DNA of 7,407 nucleotides, taken from positions 1-7,407 of the forward strand of contig JAHFSN010000089.1 of the NCBI GenBank assembly GCA_023265735.1, written 5' to 3'. How positions within the stretch are numbered: the first letter of the stretch is position 1; each line of letters begins with the position of its first letter. Positions 1 through 6,867 of this stretch are shown here, piece after piece. The translations under genes were made by a program, and so were the position numbers. Source of the stretch: Spirochaetaceae bacterium. GTDB lineage: Bacteria; Spirochaetota; Spirochaetia; JABEVK01. The notes under the pieces were generated by a model that saw only the letters and a list, made by a program, of their open reading frames with translations, made no database searches and was not told the DNA's origin.

Positions 1-558
1 CTGGAAGCGCAAGGCCACGAACCCGAAAATGCTGCCGCAGACACCGCCGATGATGTGGGCAAAATGGCTGATGTTGTCGTTCTTGAATGCGTCGAGAACC
101 TCTTTGCCCAGGTACAAGGCCAGGATGGCCACGAAGGTGAGGGGGATCTCGCCGGCCCGAATGTTGGTGAAGCTGACCAGCAGGATCATGAGGAGGACGA
201 TGCCCGAAGCTCCGACGAGGCCCGTATGGAAGAAGAAGACGTTCACGAGCCCGGTCACCACGGCGGTAATCAGTACCATAACCAACAGGGTGGGAGTCTG
301 GTACTTCTCCTCGAGGATGGGCCCCAGCAAAATAATGAACATGAGGTTGCCGTACAGGTGGGCCCAGTCGGCATGGCCCAGGGTGTAGCTCACCAGCCGC
401 ACGTAGGAAACCCAGTCGTTTCCGTGAAAACTGCCCTGGCCGCCCACGGTGAACCAATCCCGGATCAGGCTGGGCATCAGGTATTGATTGGCGGCCAATA
501 CGGCTGCGCAGGCCAAGGAAAAGGTGAGAGTAAACGGAGCATTGTATCGGACGCGCAT
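1..558 (-). CDS. Rhomboid family intramembrane serine protease (partial, C-terminus off the left edge)
   Basis: Polytopic inner-membrane serine protease that would cut substrate transmembrane segments within the bilayer; its substrate cannot be told. The reading frame is open for 186 codons from ATG at 558 to the window edge. Family landmarks are in the right order: an H-x3-N oxyanion/structural motif at about residues 67-71 (HLYGN), the catalytic-serine motif GASG at 116-119 (Ser118), and the catalytic histidine at about 168 in HFAHIIGG. About six hydrophobic segments can be seen (near 10-26, 60-80, 89-108, 116-131, 138-152 and 165-184), giving the basic six-TM GlpG-like core without extra soluble domains. 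The family is usually around 190-220 aa, so only a short tail should be missing. The start is supported by a G-run (563-568) 4 nt upstream. It is divergent from plsC across a 78-bp gap; I see no convincing promoter for it there. The family call is firm. Confidence 0.93.
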   Translation of the reverse strand, partial: MRVRYNAPFTLTFSLACAAVLAANQYLMPSLIRDWFTVGGQGSFHGNDWVSYVRLVSYTLGHADWAHLYGNLMFIILLGPILEEKYQTPTLLVMVLITAVVTGLVNVFFFHTGLVGASGIVLLMILLVSFTNIRAGEIPLTFVAILALYLGKEVLDAFKNDNISHFAHIIGGVCGSIFGFVALRFQ

Positions 559-589
559 GAATCCCCCCAGGGCCAATCTACCGGGGAAA

Positions 590-617
590 TTGACAAGAAT
601 CCAGGGGCCGGTATAGT
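590..617 (+). promoter_or_regulatory. Sigma70-type promoter for the plsC-parE-parC cluster
   Basis: A perfect -35 hexamer TTGACA (590-595) is followed by a 16-bp spacer and a -10 hexamer TATAGT (612-617), five of six matches to TATAAT. Transcription should begin near 624, leaving a leader of about 12-13 nt that contains only the ribosome binding site of plsC. It is the only strong promoter I see ahead of the four plus-strand genes and probably drives all of them. It sits in the divergent gap, so it could also affect the rhomboid gene on the other strand. The hexamers are seen directly; activity is inferred. Confidence 0.8.
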
Positions 618-625
618 GAAGGGTC

Positions 626-633
626 GGGAGGGG
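626..633 (+). promoter_or_regulatory. Ribosome binding site deciding the plsC start
   Basis: The purine-rich stretch CGGGAGGGGACC carries a GGGAGGGG Shine-Dalgarno element ending 3 nt before ATG 637. It fixes the start of plsC at 637. An in-frame GTG at 616 overlaps the -10 box and lies upstream of the expected transcript start, so it cannot be used from this promoter. Confidence 0.75.
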
Positions 634-636
634 ACC

Positions 637-1377
637 ATGCAGCTCTACTTGGTCGTCTGGGGCCTGGCCTTCTGGCTCCTCATCAGCGTCTACATGGTTG
701 TTTTCATACCTCTGATTCTCCTCAAGGCCCTAGGACGACCCCGGGAAGCCCAAGTCTACTTGGGTGCCATCAGCCGAATCATCGGACGGTTTCTGCTGTT
801 TTCTACGGGGACCAAGCTCTACGTGGAAGGCGTGGAGAATATTCCAAGGGGACGGCCCTACTGTTACATTGGGAACCATCAGGCCTATGCTGACATTTTG
901 ACCCTGATGGCGACAACCCCTGAAGCCGTCGGATTCATCGCCAAGGATTCCCTGAAGCGGCTCCCCATCGTACGGACCTGGATGTTCTTCCTCGGCTGCT
1001 ACTTTCTCAAGCGGGATAGCCTCAAAGACGGCCTGAAAGCCATACTGTACGGTGCTGACCGCGTCAAACGGGGCTACCCTATGGTGATTTTTCCCGAAGG
1101 AACCCGGAGCAAGGGGCCTCGGCTGGGCCCGTTTCGCAAGGGGGGGATCAAGCTGGCCACGAGGGCCAAAGCCGCCGCCGTCCCCGTGTCGATCTACGGT
1201 TCTTACCGAATTCTGGAACAAAAGGGCTATCCCAATCCCACTTGGATAGGGGTGAGGTTTCACCCGCCCATCGAGACGGCTGGACTCTCGGGTCCCGAGG
1301 AAGATACCCTGGCCGATCGCATTCGGGACATCATCCAAGCCGGGGTGAACGATCTGGGGCGGCTCAGTCCGCGATAG
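637..1377 (+). CDS. plsC: 1-acyl-sn-glycerol-3-phosphate acyltransferase (PlsC/LPLAT family)
   Basis: Transfers an acyl chain to the sn-2 position of lysophosphatidic acid to make phosphatidic acid, the precursor of membrane phospholipids, at the cytoplasmic face of the inner membrane. The 246-aa product is a normal length for bacterial PlsC. An N-terminal hydrophobic segment (about residues 3-31) is the likely membrane anchor. The acyltransferase motifs follow in order: NHQAYAD (80-86, the catalytic NHx4D with His81 and Asp86), LKRD near 124-127 (motif II region), FPEGTRS (152-158, glycerophosphate binding) and AVPVSIYGS (181-189, motif IV). The frame is open far upstream to position 55, but that stretch is antisense to the rhomboid gene; ATG 637 has a strong ribosome binding site and sits just below the promoter. 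It stops with TAG 16 nt before parE, so it is likely the first gene of that operon. A related lysophospholipid acyltransferase acting on another substrate cannot be excluded. Confidence 0.93.
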   Translation: MQLYLVVWGLAFWLLISVYMVVFIPLILLKALGRPREAQVYLGAISRIIGRFLLFSTGTKLYVEGVENIPRGRPYCYIGNHQAYADILTLMATTPEAVGFIAKDSLKRLPIVRTWMFFLGCYFLKRDSLKDGLKAILYGADRVKRGYPMVIFPEGTRSKGPRLGPFRKGGIKLATRAKAAAVPVSIYGSYRILEQKGYPNPTWIGVRFHPPIETAGLSGPEEDTLADRIRDIIQAGVNDLGRLSPR

Positions 1378-1393
1378 GACAAAAAGGAATTTC

Positions 1394-3193
1394 ATGGCAA
1401 AAGACGATCTTGCCCCCGTATACGACGAGAGTGCCATCAAGACTCTCAGTTCACTGGAGCACATTCGACTGCGTTCGGGAATGTACATTGGCCGTCTGGG
1501 CGACGGGTCCAACCTCGACGACGGCATCTACGTTCTCCTCAAGGAAGTCATCGACAACTCCATCGACGAATACATTATGGGGTTCGGCAAGCGCATCGAC
1601 GTCACCCTCGAGGGTGAGAAGGCCACCATCCGGGATTTTGGCCGCGGCATCCCGTTGGGAAAAGTGGTGGCGGCGGTCTCCATCATCAACACGGGCGCCA
1701 AGTACAACGACGACGTCTTCCAGTTCTCGGTGGGACTCAACGGCGTGGGAACCAAGGCGGTCAACGCCCTCTCCAGCCACTTTCTCGTCCGTTCCCACCG
1801 CGAAGGCGAGTTTTTCCAAGCCACCTTCAGCCGGGGAAAGCTGGTCAAGGAGGAGTCGGGCAAGTCTGAAGAACCCAACGGCACCTACCTCGAGTTCGTC
1901 CCCGACAAGGAGATCTTTGGCGAGTACGGCTTCAACAACGAGTTTATTCAGCAGAGGATGTGGAATTACGCCTGCCTCAACTCCGGGCTCAAGCTGTACT
2001 TCAACAAGGAGAAGTTCGAGGCCAAGAACGGGCTTCTCGACCTTCTGGGCGGAGAGATCGGCGAAAACATGGCCTATCCCATCGCCTGGCACCGGGGCCA
2101 GTTCATCGAGTTCGCGTTCACCCATACGGAGAGCTACGGCGAAACGTACTTCAGCTTCGTCAACGGCCAGTACACCTCCGACGGCGGAACCCACCTCTCG
2201 GCGTTCCGGGAGGCCCAGCTGAAGGGCATCAATGATTTCTACAAGGAAACCTACAACGGGTTGGATGTCCGTGAGGGGATCGCCGGCGCCGTGGCCATCA
2301 AGATCAAGAACCCCATCTTTGAGAGCCAGACGAAGAACAAGCTGGGCAACACCGACGTGCGCCAGTGGATCCTGCAGGAAGTCCGCGAGGCCGTGGTCGA
2401 CTTTCTGCACAAGAACCCCGAGACGGCCCGCATCCTGAAGGACAGGATCATCTCGAACGAGAAGCTCCGCAAGGAGCTCAACACCGTCAAGAAAGAGGCC
2501 AAGGAAGCCGCCAAGAAGATCGCCCTGAACATTCCCAAGCTGAAGGACTGCAAGTTTCACCTGGAGGACGGCGAAAAGGGCGCCGGCTCCATGATCTTCA
2601 TCACCGAGGGACAGTCCGCCGCCGGTTCCATGGTCACCTGCCGCGACGTCCACCTTCAGGCCATCTACGCCCTCCGGGGCAAGCCCGAAAATCTCCATGG
2701 AAAGAAGCGGACCGAGATCTACAAGAACGAAGAGCTCTACAACCTCATGATGGCCCTGGGCATCGAGAACGACGTCGAGAGCCTCCGCTACGGGAAAATC
2801 GTGGTGGCCACCGATGCCGACACCGACGGCTTCCACATCCGCAACCTCCTCCTCTCGTTCTTCCTGAACTTCTTCGAGGAACTTGTGGTGGGCGGCCGGG
2901 TGTTCATCCTGGAAACGCCCCTGTTCCGGGTCCGCAACAAGAAGACGACGAGGTATTGCTACAGCAGCAAGGAGAGGGACACGGCCGTCACGGAGCTGGC
3001 GGGCGCCGAGGTGACGAGGTTCAAGGGTCTGGGGGAGATCAGTCCCAGCGAGTTCGGCCAGTTCATCGGCCAAGACATCCGGCTCGTCGACGTCAACATC
3101 AAGACCATCAAGACCATCGGCGAGACCCTCGACTTCTACATGGGGAAGAACACCCCGACCCGGCGCCAGTTCATCATGGAGAACCTCCGATAA
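1394..3193 (+). CDS. parE: Type IIA DNA topoisomerase subunit B (ParE/GyrB-like, divergent TOPRIM type)
   Basis: ATPase and metal-binding subunit of a DNA topoisomerase IV-like enzyme that passes one duplex through another, acting with the ParC-like protein encoded next. The 599-aa product has a GHKL ATPase domain: ELIDN-type box with general base Glu51 and Mg ligand Asn55 (KEVIDNSIDE), DFGRGIP at 81-87, and VGLNGVGTKAVNALS from 113. The transducer domain carries the SQTKNKLG loop with ATP-sensing Lys314. The TOPRIM domain has EGQSAAGS (Glu405) and DADTDG (474-479), which keep the metal-binding acidic residues. The usual motifs are EGDSAGGS and GGLHGVG; the variants here match a lineage seen in spirochaetes, chlamydiae and Bacteroidota. 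There is no proteobacterial GyrB-type insertion. The start has AAGGA 5 nt upstream. It follows plsC by 16 nt, and its stop overlaps the parC start as TAATG. ParE rather than GyrB is inferred from the partner's C-terminus; the type IIA call itself is secure. Confidence 0.95.
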   Translation: MAKDDLAPVYDESAIKTLSSLEHIRLRSGMYIGRLGDGSNLDDGIYVLLKEVIDNSIDEYIMGFGKRIDVTLEGEKATIRDFGRGIPLGKVVAAVSIINTGAKYNDDVFQFSVGLNGVGTKAVNALSSHFLVRSHREGEFFQATFSRGKLVKEESGKSEEPNGTYLEFVPDKEIFGEYGFNNEFIQQRMWNYACLNSGLKLYFNKEKFEAKNGLLDLLGGEIGENMAYPIAWHRGQFIEFAFTHTESYGETYFSFVNGQYTSDGGTHLSAFREAQLKGINDFYKETYNGLDVREGIAGAVAIKIKNPIFESQTKNKLGNTDVRQWILQEVREAVVDFLHKNPETARILKDRIISNEKLRKELNTVKKEAKEAAKKIALNIPKLKDCKFHLEDGEKGAGSMIFITEGQSAAGSMVTCRDVHLQAIYALRGKPENLHGKKRTEIYKNEELYNLMMALGIENDVESLRYGKIVVATDADTDGFHIRNLLLSFFLNFFEELVVGGRVFILETPLFRVRNKKTTRYCYSSKERDTAVTELAGAEVTRFKGLGEISPSEFGQFIGQDIRLVDVNIKTIKTIGETLDFYMGKNTPTRRQFIMENLR

Positions 3194-5139
3194 TGGCCTA
3201 CGTTCAGAAGCTCTTCAACGACAATTTCCTCGAGTACGCCAGCTACGTCATCAAGGAGAGGGCCATCCCCCACCTGGACGACGGCCTGAAACCCGTCCAG
3301 CGCCGCATCCTTCACTCCCTCATCGAGATGGACGACGGCAAGTTCCACAAGGTGGCTAACGTGGTTGGCCACTCCATGAAATACCATCCCCACGGCGACG
3401 CCTCGATCTACGAGGCCCTGGTGAACCTGGGTCAGAAAGACCTCTTCATCGACAAGCAGGGAAACTTCGGCAACATCTTCACCGGGGATGAAGCCGCCGC
3501 AGGCCGGTACATCGAGTGCCGCCTCCTCCCCCTCGCCAAGGAAATCCTCTTCAACGCCGAGATCACCGAGTACGTGGAAAGCTACGACGGCCGCAACCGG
3601 GAACCTGTGGTCTTTCCGGCCAAGCTCCCTGTGGTTCTCCTGCAGGGCATCGAGGGCATCGCGGTGGGCATGGCCACGAAAATCCTTCCCCATAACGTAG
3701 GCGAGGTGGTCCGGGCCGTGATGGCGTGCCTCCGCGGAGAGCCCTTCGAGCTCTTCCCCGATTTCCCCACTGCGGGGCTCATGGACGCCTCCCTGTACGC
3801 CGACGGCATGGGAAGCGTGATGGTCAGGGCCAAGCTCGACACCAGCGACGAGAAGCGCATCGTCATCCGGGAACTGCCCTACGGGACCACCACGGCCAGC
3901 CTCATCGACAGCATCGAGAACGCGGCCAAGAAGGGCAAGCTGAAGATCGCCGGGCTCTCGGACTTCACCACCGACAAGGTCGAGATCGAAATCAAGCTGC
4001 CCCGGGGGGTCTACACCCACGAGATCGTCGAGGCCCTCTACGCCTTCACCGACTGCCAGATCAACATCTCCACCAACCTTCTGGTGATCCGCGACAACCT
4101 GCCGGTGCAGATGACGGTCACCCAGGTCATCGAGCACCACGCCCGGAACCTCGTCGACATCCTCAAGCGCGAGTTGGAGCTCGAGCAGCGCAAACTCACC
4201 GACAAGCTCCATCTGCGGACCCTGGAGCGCATCTTCATCGAGGAGCGCATCTACAAGGCCATCGAGGACAAGAAGACCCAGGAAGACGTCCACCAGGCCG
4301 TCCTCGACGGGTTCATTCCCTTCAAGAAGGAACTCATCCGCGCCATCACGGAAGACGATCTGAAGCACCTCCTCGAAATTCCGATCCGCCGAATTTCGCT
4401 GTACGACATCAACAAAAACCGCCAGGAGGTCGAGGCCATCAACGCCCGTCTCAAGGAGATCAAGCATCACCTGGCCCACCTCACCGAGTACGCCCTCGGG
4501 TTCCTCGAGGACGTGCTGAAGAAACCCATCGCCCAGGCTCCCCGGCTCACCAAACCGACAAGCTTCAAGAAGCTCGCCGCCAAGGACGTGATGATCCGGG
4601 ACAAGAAGCTCCGCTACGACAAGGCCACGGGTTACCTCGGCTGGGGCGTGGCCGGAGGCGACGTCCAGATGGAGGTCAGCGAGCTCGACAGGGTCCTCCT
4701 GCTCCAGAAGGACCTCCACTATTCGGTGATCCGGGTTCCCGAGAAAAAGTTCGTGGGCAAGGCCGTCCTGGGGGTCTACGACGCCGACAAGGACGAGTTG
4801 GAGAAGGTCGTCTTCTCCGTGCTGTACAAAGACCTAGACTCCGGGTCGATCTACCTCAAAAGGTTCCGTATTGAAGGCTACATCCTCGACAAAGACTACG
4901 AAATCCTGCCCGAGAGGGCCCAGTTTCTGAAGATCACCACCAAGGACAACGTCAGCGTTCATCTCGACTACAAACAGAAACCCCTGCTGAGGGTCCTCGA
5001 GGAGACTTTTCCGGTGAACAAGTACCTCGTGAAGGGAGTGAAGGCCCTGGGGGTCAGGCTGACCACCAAGGAGACCAACGGCGCCAAGTTTGTCCGGACG
5101 GGAGCCAGCCCCGAGGACGATCCGGCGGGAGAAGTTTGA
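3193..5139 (+). CDS. parC: Type IIA DNA topoisomerase subunit A (ParC/GyrA-like, no GyrA box)
   Basis: DNA breakage-reunion subunit that forms the transient covalent bond to DNA and assembles with the ParE-like subunit as a heterotetramer. The 648-aa product opens with the classic winged-helix region (DDGLKPVQRRILHSL at 29-43, YHPHGDASIYEA at 65-76). It carries the catalytic tyrosine Tyr106 with its arginine in AGRYIECR, then the tower and coiled-coil domains with a long helical stretch at about 312-440. Residues from about 455 form a C-terminal domain with beta-rich repeats such as KFVGKAVLGVYD, but I find no QRRGGKG-like GyrA box, so DNA wrapping and negative supercoiling are unlikely and ParC fits better than GyrA. 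Ala71 stands where quinolone-sensitive enzymes have Ser (GyrA Ser83/ParC Ser80), while Glu75 keeps the acidic partner. The frame is open upstream within parE, but ATG 3193 overlaps the parE stop, has GGAGAA 9 nt upstream, and begins exactly at the family N-terminus. Confidence 0.95.
   Translation: MAYVQKLFNDNFLEYASYVIKERAIPHLDDGLKPVQRRILHSLIEMDDGKFHKVANVVGHSMKYHPHGDASIYEALVNLGQKDLFIDKQGNFGNIFTGDEAAAGRYIECRLLPLAKEILFNAEITEYVESYDGRNREPVVFPAKLPVVLLQGIEGIAVGMATKILPHNVGEVVRAVMACLRGEPFELFPDFPTAGLMDASLYADGMGSVMVRAKLDTSDEKRIVIRELPYGTTTASLIDSIENAAKKGKLKIAGLSDFTTDKVEIEIKLPRGVYTHEIVEALYAFTDCQINISTNLLVIRDNLPVQMTVTQVIEHHARNLVDILKRELELEQRKLTDKLHLRTLERIFIEERIYKAIEDKKTQEDVHQAVLDGFIPFKKELIRAITEDDLKHLLEIPIRRISLYDINKNRQEVEAINARLKEIKHHLAHLTEYALGFLEDVLKKPIAQAPRLTKPTSFKKLAAKDVMIRDKKLRYDKATGYLGWGVAGGDVQMEVSELDRVLLLQKDLHYSVIRVPEKKFVGKAVLGVYDADKDELEKVVFSVLYKDLDSGSIYLKRFRIEGYILDKDYEILPERAQFLKITTKDNVSVHLDYKQKPLLRVLEETFPVNKYLVKGVKALGVRLTTKETNGAKFVRTGASPEDDPAGEV
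5127..5131 (+). promoter_or_regulatory. Ribosome binding site inside the parC 3' end, fixing the small-gene start
   Basis: GGGAG, continuing as GGGAGAAG, lies 7 nt before ATG 5139 and inside the last codons of parC. It favours ATG 5139 over the overlapping TTG at 5136 and shows that the 79-aa gene is a real, coupled gene and not a chance frame. Confidence 0.6.
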
Positions 5140-5378
5140 TGTTCCTCGACCCCACAGAATGGACGTGGCCCCTGGACAACACCGTCCAGGCCTCCCTCCT
5201 GGCCGAGCTTCTCTCCCAGGAAGGTATCCCCCATAAGATCGTCAGGCACGGGGACGCCCTGTGGGGCTACGCCGAACAGGTAGGAGAGGGCTGGGGGCAC
5301 CTGGAGGTCCCCGACGAGTTTGCTGAGAAGACCCAGGAGCTCTACCAAGCCTTCCTGGAGTCGTTCAGCGGCGAATGA
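5139..5378 (+). CDS. Small DUF2007-like protein of unknown function
   Basis: A 79-aa soluble, acidic protein with no signal peptide or membrane segment. Its pattern fits the DUF2007-type fold (a small ferredoxin-like alpha-beta domain, sometimes described as a putative signal-transducing domain): an N-terminal helix with LLAELLSQEGIPHKI, where a residue pair is followed by a G-I-P turn, then a strand pair with LWGYAE, then a strand HLEVPDEFAEKTQEL leading to the final helix. This assignment rests on pattern only and is moderate. The start ATG 5139 overlaps the parC stop as TGATG, with a good ribosome binding site, so translation is probably coupled to parC. The gene's last 14 bp overlap the convergent GGDEF-EAL gene. 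No function in DNA topology can be claimed from position alone. Confidence 0.82.
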   Translation: MFLDPTEWTWPLDNTVQASLLAELLSQEGIPHKIVRHGDALWGYAEQVGEGWGHLEVPDEFAEKTQELYQAFLESFSGE

Positions 5379-6858
5379 AGCCCTGGTTCTTTTCCAGTTC
5401 CTCGGCGTAGACCAGCAGTTGGGTCTCGTCCATGGGCTTGGCCATCACAAACCCCTGAAAAGTTCGGCAGCCGAGCTGGAAGAGGTGCTCGACCTGTTCC
5501 CATCTCTCCACGCCCTCGGCCACGAGGTTCAAGTTGAGTTCCTTGGCTATGGAAACCAGGGACCGGATGATGGCCACATCCTGGGCCGTCTCCGGAAACC
5601 CGTGGACAAAAGACTGGTCGATCTTGATCTCGTCGAGGGTGAATTTGTGGAGGTGGCTCAGCGACGAGTACCCTGTCCCAAAATCGTCCACGGACACCTT
5701 CAGGCCTAGGCGCTTGAACTCGGCGAGGCTCTGCATCGCCAGGAAAGGGTCTTCGAAGAGGCTGGTCTCGGTGACCTCGAGGATGAGCTTTTCCGTGAGG
5801 TTGGGATTGTCCGTGAGATTTCGCTGGAGGAGCTCGACGAGGTCCGACGACCTGAACTGACGGGGAGAAATGTTTACAGACACCGCCACGTCCTTCAGAG
5901 CCGTGGAGCTCCACGACTGGAGCCGGCGGAACACCTGGTACAGGCTCCATTTGCCGATGGGCATGATGAGTCCGGTTTCTTCGGCCACGGGAATGAAACG
6001 GCCCGGGGAAATGGTGCCCTTGGTGGGGTGTTTCCAACGCATCAGCATCTCGGCGCCCAGGGAAGCTACCTCGGCGCCCTCGGGACCTACCGAACGAAGG
6101 GTGATCTTCGGCTGGAAGTGCAGCTCAAACTGCTGGCCAATCTCCCGGAGGGCCGGAGCCTCGATGGCCTTGATGATGGCGTTCTGCAGCTCCATTTTCT
6201 CGATCACCTGATCTTCCAGGTCTGAACTGTAAAGGGCCGAGGGTTTCTTGTTCTCTTGGGCAAATCCCAGGGCGACGTCGGCGTAGTGGAGCAGTTCCGA
6301 CTTTTCCTGGCCGTCTCGCGGATAGAGACTCACTCCCACGTGGCTAGCAAGCATAAGATTGAAACCCGAAAACAGATGGGGCTCGGCGATCCGTTTGGTG
6401 ACAGCCTTGGTCATCTGGCGCAGCTCGGGGACCGATTCGAACGACTTCACCAGCAAAAACTCATTGTCGCGGGTGTGGAAGAGCCAACCGTCTTCCCCTG
6501 CCAGGGCCCTGAGGCGCTCGCTGATCTGATACAAGACCCATTCACCCACGCTGAGTTTCAGGGTTCTCTTGATCATGTCGAACTGGGAGTCAAGCTGGAT
6601 CAAAAAGAAGGCAACCTGGATACCCGGCTGGTGCTTCCAGCGCTCGAGCAGGACAGGCATGTCCTGGTCCATGCGGTAGTGGGTGGGAAGACCGGAGATA
6701 GGGTGCAAGTTCAGTCGGTGCTCGACCTGGCGCTGCCTCAGGGTCTGAAGCTCATAGTCCCCGGCGAGCTTGAGGTTCTTCTCTCGAAGAAGCGATACCT
6801 CGCTTTCGAGGAGCCGGATGGTCTGCAGGAGGTGCTCAGTTTCGGAGGAATCGGCCAT
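5365..6858 (-). CDS. GGDEF-EAL domain protein, probable c-di-GMP phosphodiesterase with degenerate GGDEF
   Basis: Probably hydrolyses cyclic di-GMP to pGpG and so affects the motile/sessile switch. The 497-aa product has no membrane segment and no recognisable PAS, GAF or receiver domain. It starts with a coiled coil (about residues 6-50), followed by a GGDEF domain (about 52-215) and an EAL domain (about 220-490). The GGDEF signature is replaced by RDNEF (130-134), and there is no RxxD inhibitory site at the expected place, so cyclase activity is unlikely; such domains often bind GTP or only regulate. The EAL domain looks catalytically complete: EMLMR (270-274, in place of EAL-x-R), Asn329 in SVNIS, EVTET (361-365), DDFGTGYSS (391-399), KID (412-414), AEGVE (447-451) and QGF (468-470). 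ATG 6858 has AGGA (6864-6867) 5 nt upstream. It begins 12 nt after the RNase D stop and in the same frame, so it is likely cotranscribed. Its 3' end overlaps the DUF2007-like gene. Confidence 0.93.
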   Translation of the reverse strand: MADSSETEHLLQTIRLLESEVSLLREKNLKLAGDYELQTLRQRQVEHRLNLHPISGLPTHYRMDQDMPVLLERWKHQPGIQVAFFLIQLDSQFDMIKRTLKLSVGEWVLYQISERLRALAGEDGWLFHTRDNEFLLVKSFESVPELRQMTKAVTKRIAEPHLFSGFNLMLASHVGVSLYPRDGQEKSELLHYADVALGFAQENKKPSALYSSDLEDQVIEKMELQNAIIKAIEAPALREIGQQFELHFQPKITLRSVGPEGAEVASLGAEMLMRWKHPTKGTISPGRFIPVAEETGLIMPIGKWSLYQVFRRLQSWSSTALKDVAVSVNISPRQFRSSDLVELLQRNLTDNPNLTEKLILEVTETSLFEDPFLAMQSLAEFKRLGLKVSVDDFGTGYSSLSHLHKFTLDEIKIDQSFVHGFPETAQDVAIIRSLVSIAKELNLNLVAEGVERWEQVEHLFQLGCRTFQGFVMAKPMDETQLLVYAEELEKNQGFIRR

Positions 6859-6867
6859 GCCGGTCCT

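Noticed and set aside
55..636. Upstream extension of the plsC frame
   Set aside because: The stretch is antisense to the rhomboid gene, has low-complexity composition with no homology that I recognise, and lies upstream of the promoter at 590-617; translation should start at ATG 637.
559..636. Repeated CCAGGGCC/CCAGGGGCC blocks (near 567-574 and 601-609) as an operator
   Set aside because: They are imperfect, are made only of G and C in a GC-rich region, and are not arranged as a clear inverted repeat around the promoter.
1451..3073. Open minus-strand frame of 540 codons antisense to parE
   Set aside because: Its product is a biased run of V, L, D, G and E with no domain, and it mirrors the codon pattern of the firmly identified parE; long antisense frames are expected in GC-rich genes.
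2365..3192. Upstream extension of the parC frame
   Set aside because: It lies wholly inside parE in another frame and gives an R/P/G/H-rich nonsense product; the ParC family N-terminus begins exactly at ATG 3193.
3136..4719. Open minus-strand frame of 527 codons antisense to parC
   Set aside because: Same compositional shadow effect; no recognisable motif, and parC on the other strand has all its catalytic residues.
5136..5138. TTG as the start of the 79-aa gene
   Set aside because: The adjacent ATG at 5139 is a better start codon, overlaps the parC stop as TGATG, and has well-spaced GGGAG upstream.
5340..5450. Bidirectional terminator between the convergent genes
   Set aside because: I looked for a GC-rich hairpin flanked by A- and T-runs and found none; the coding ends overlap.
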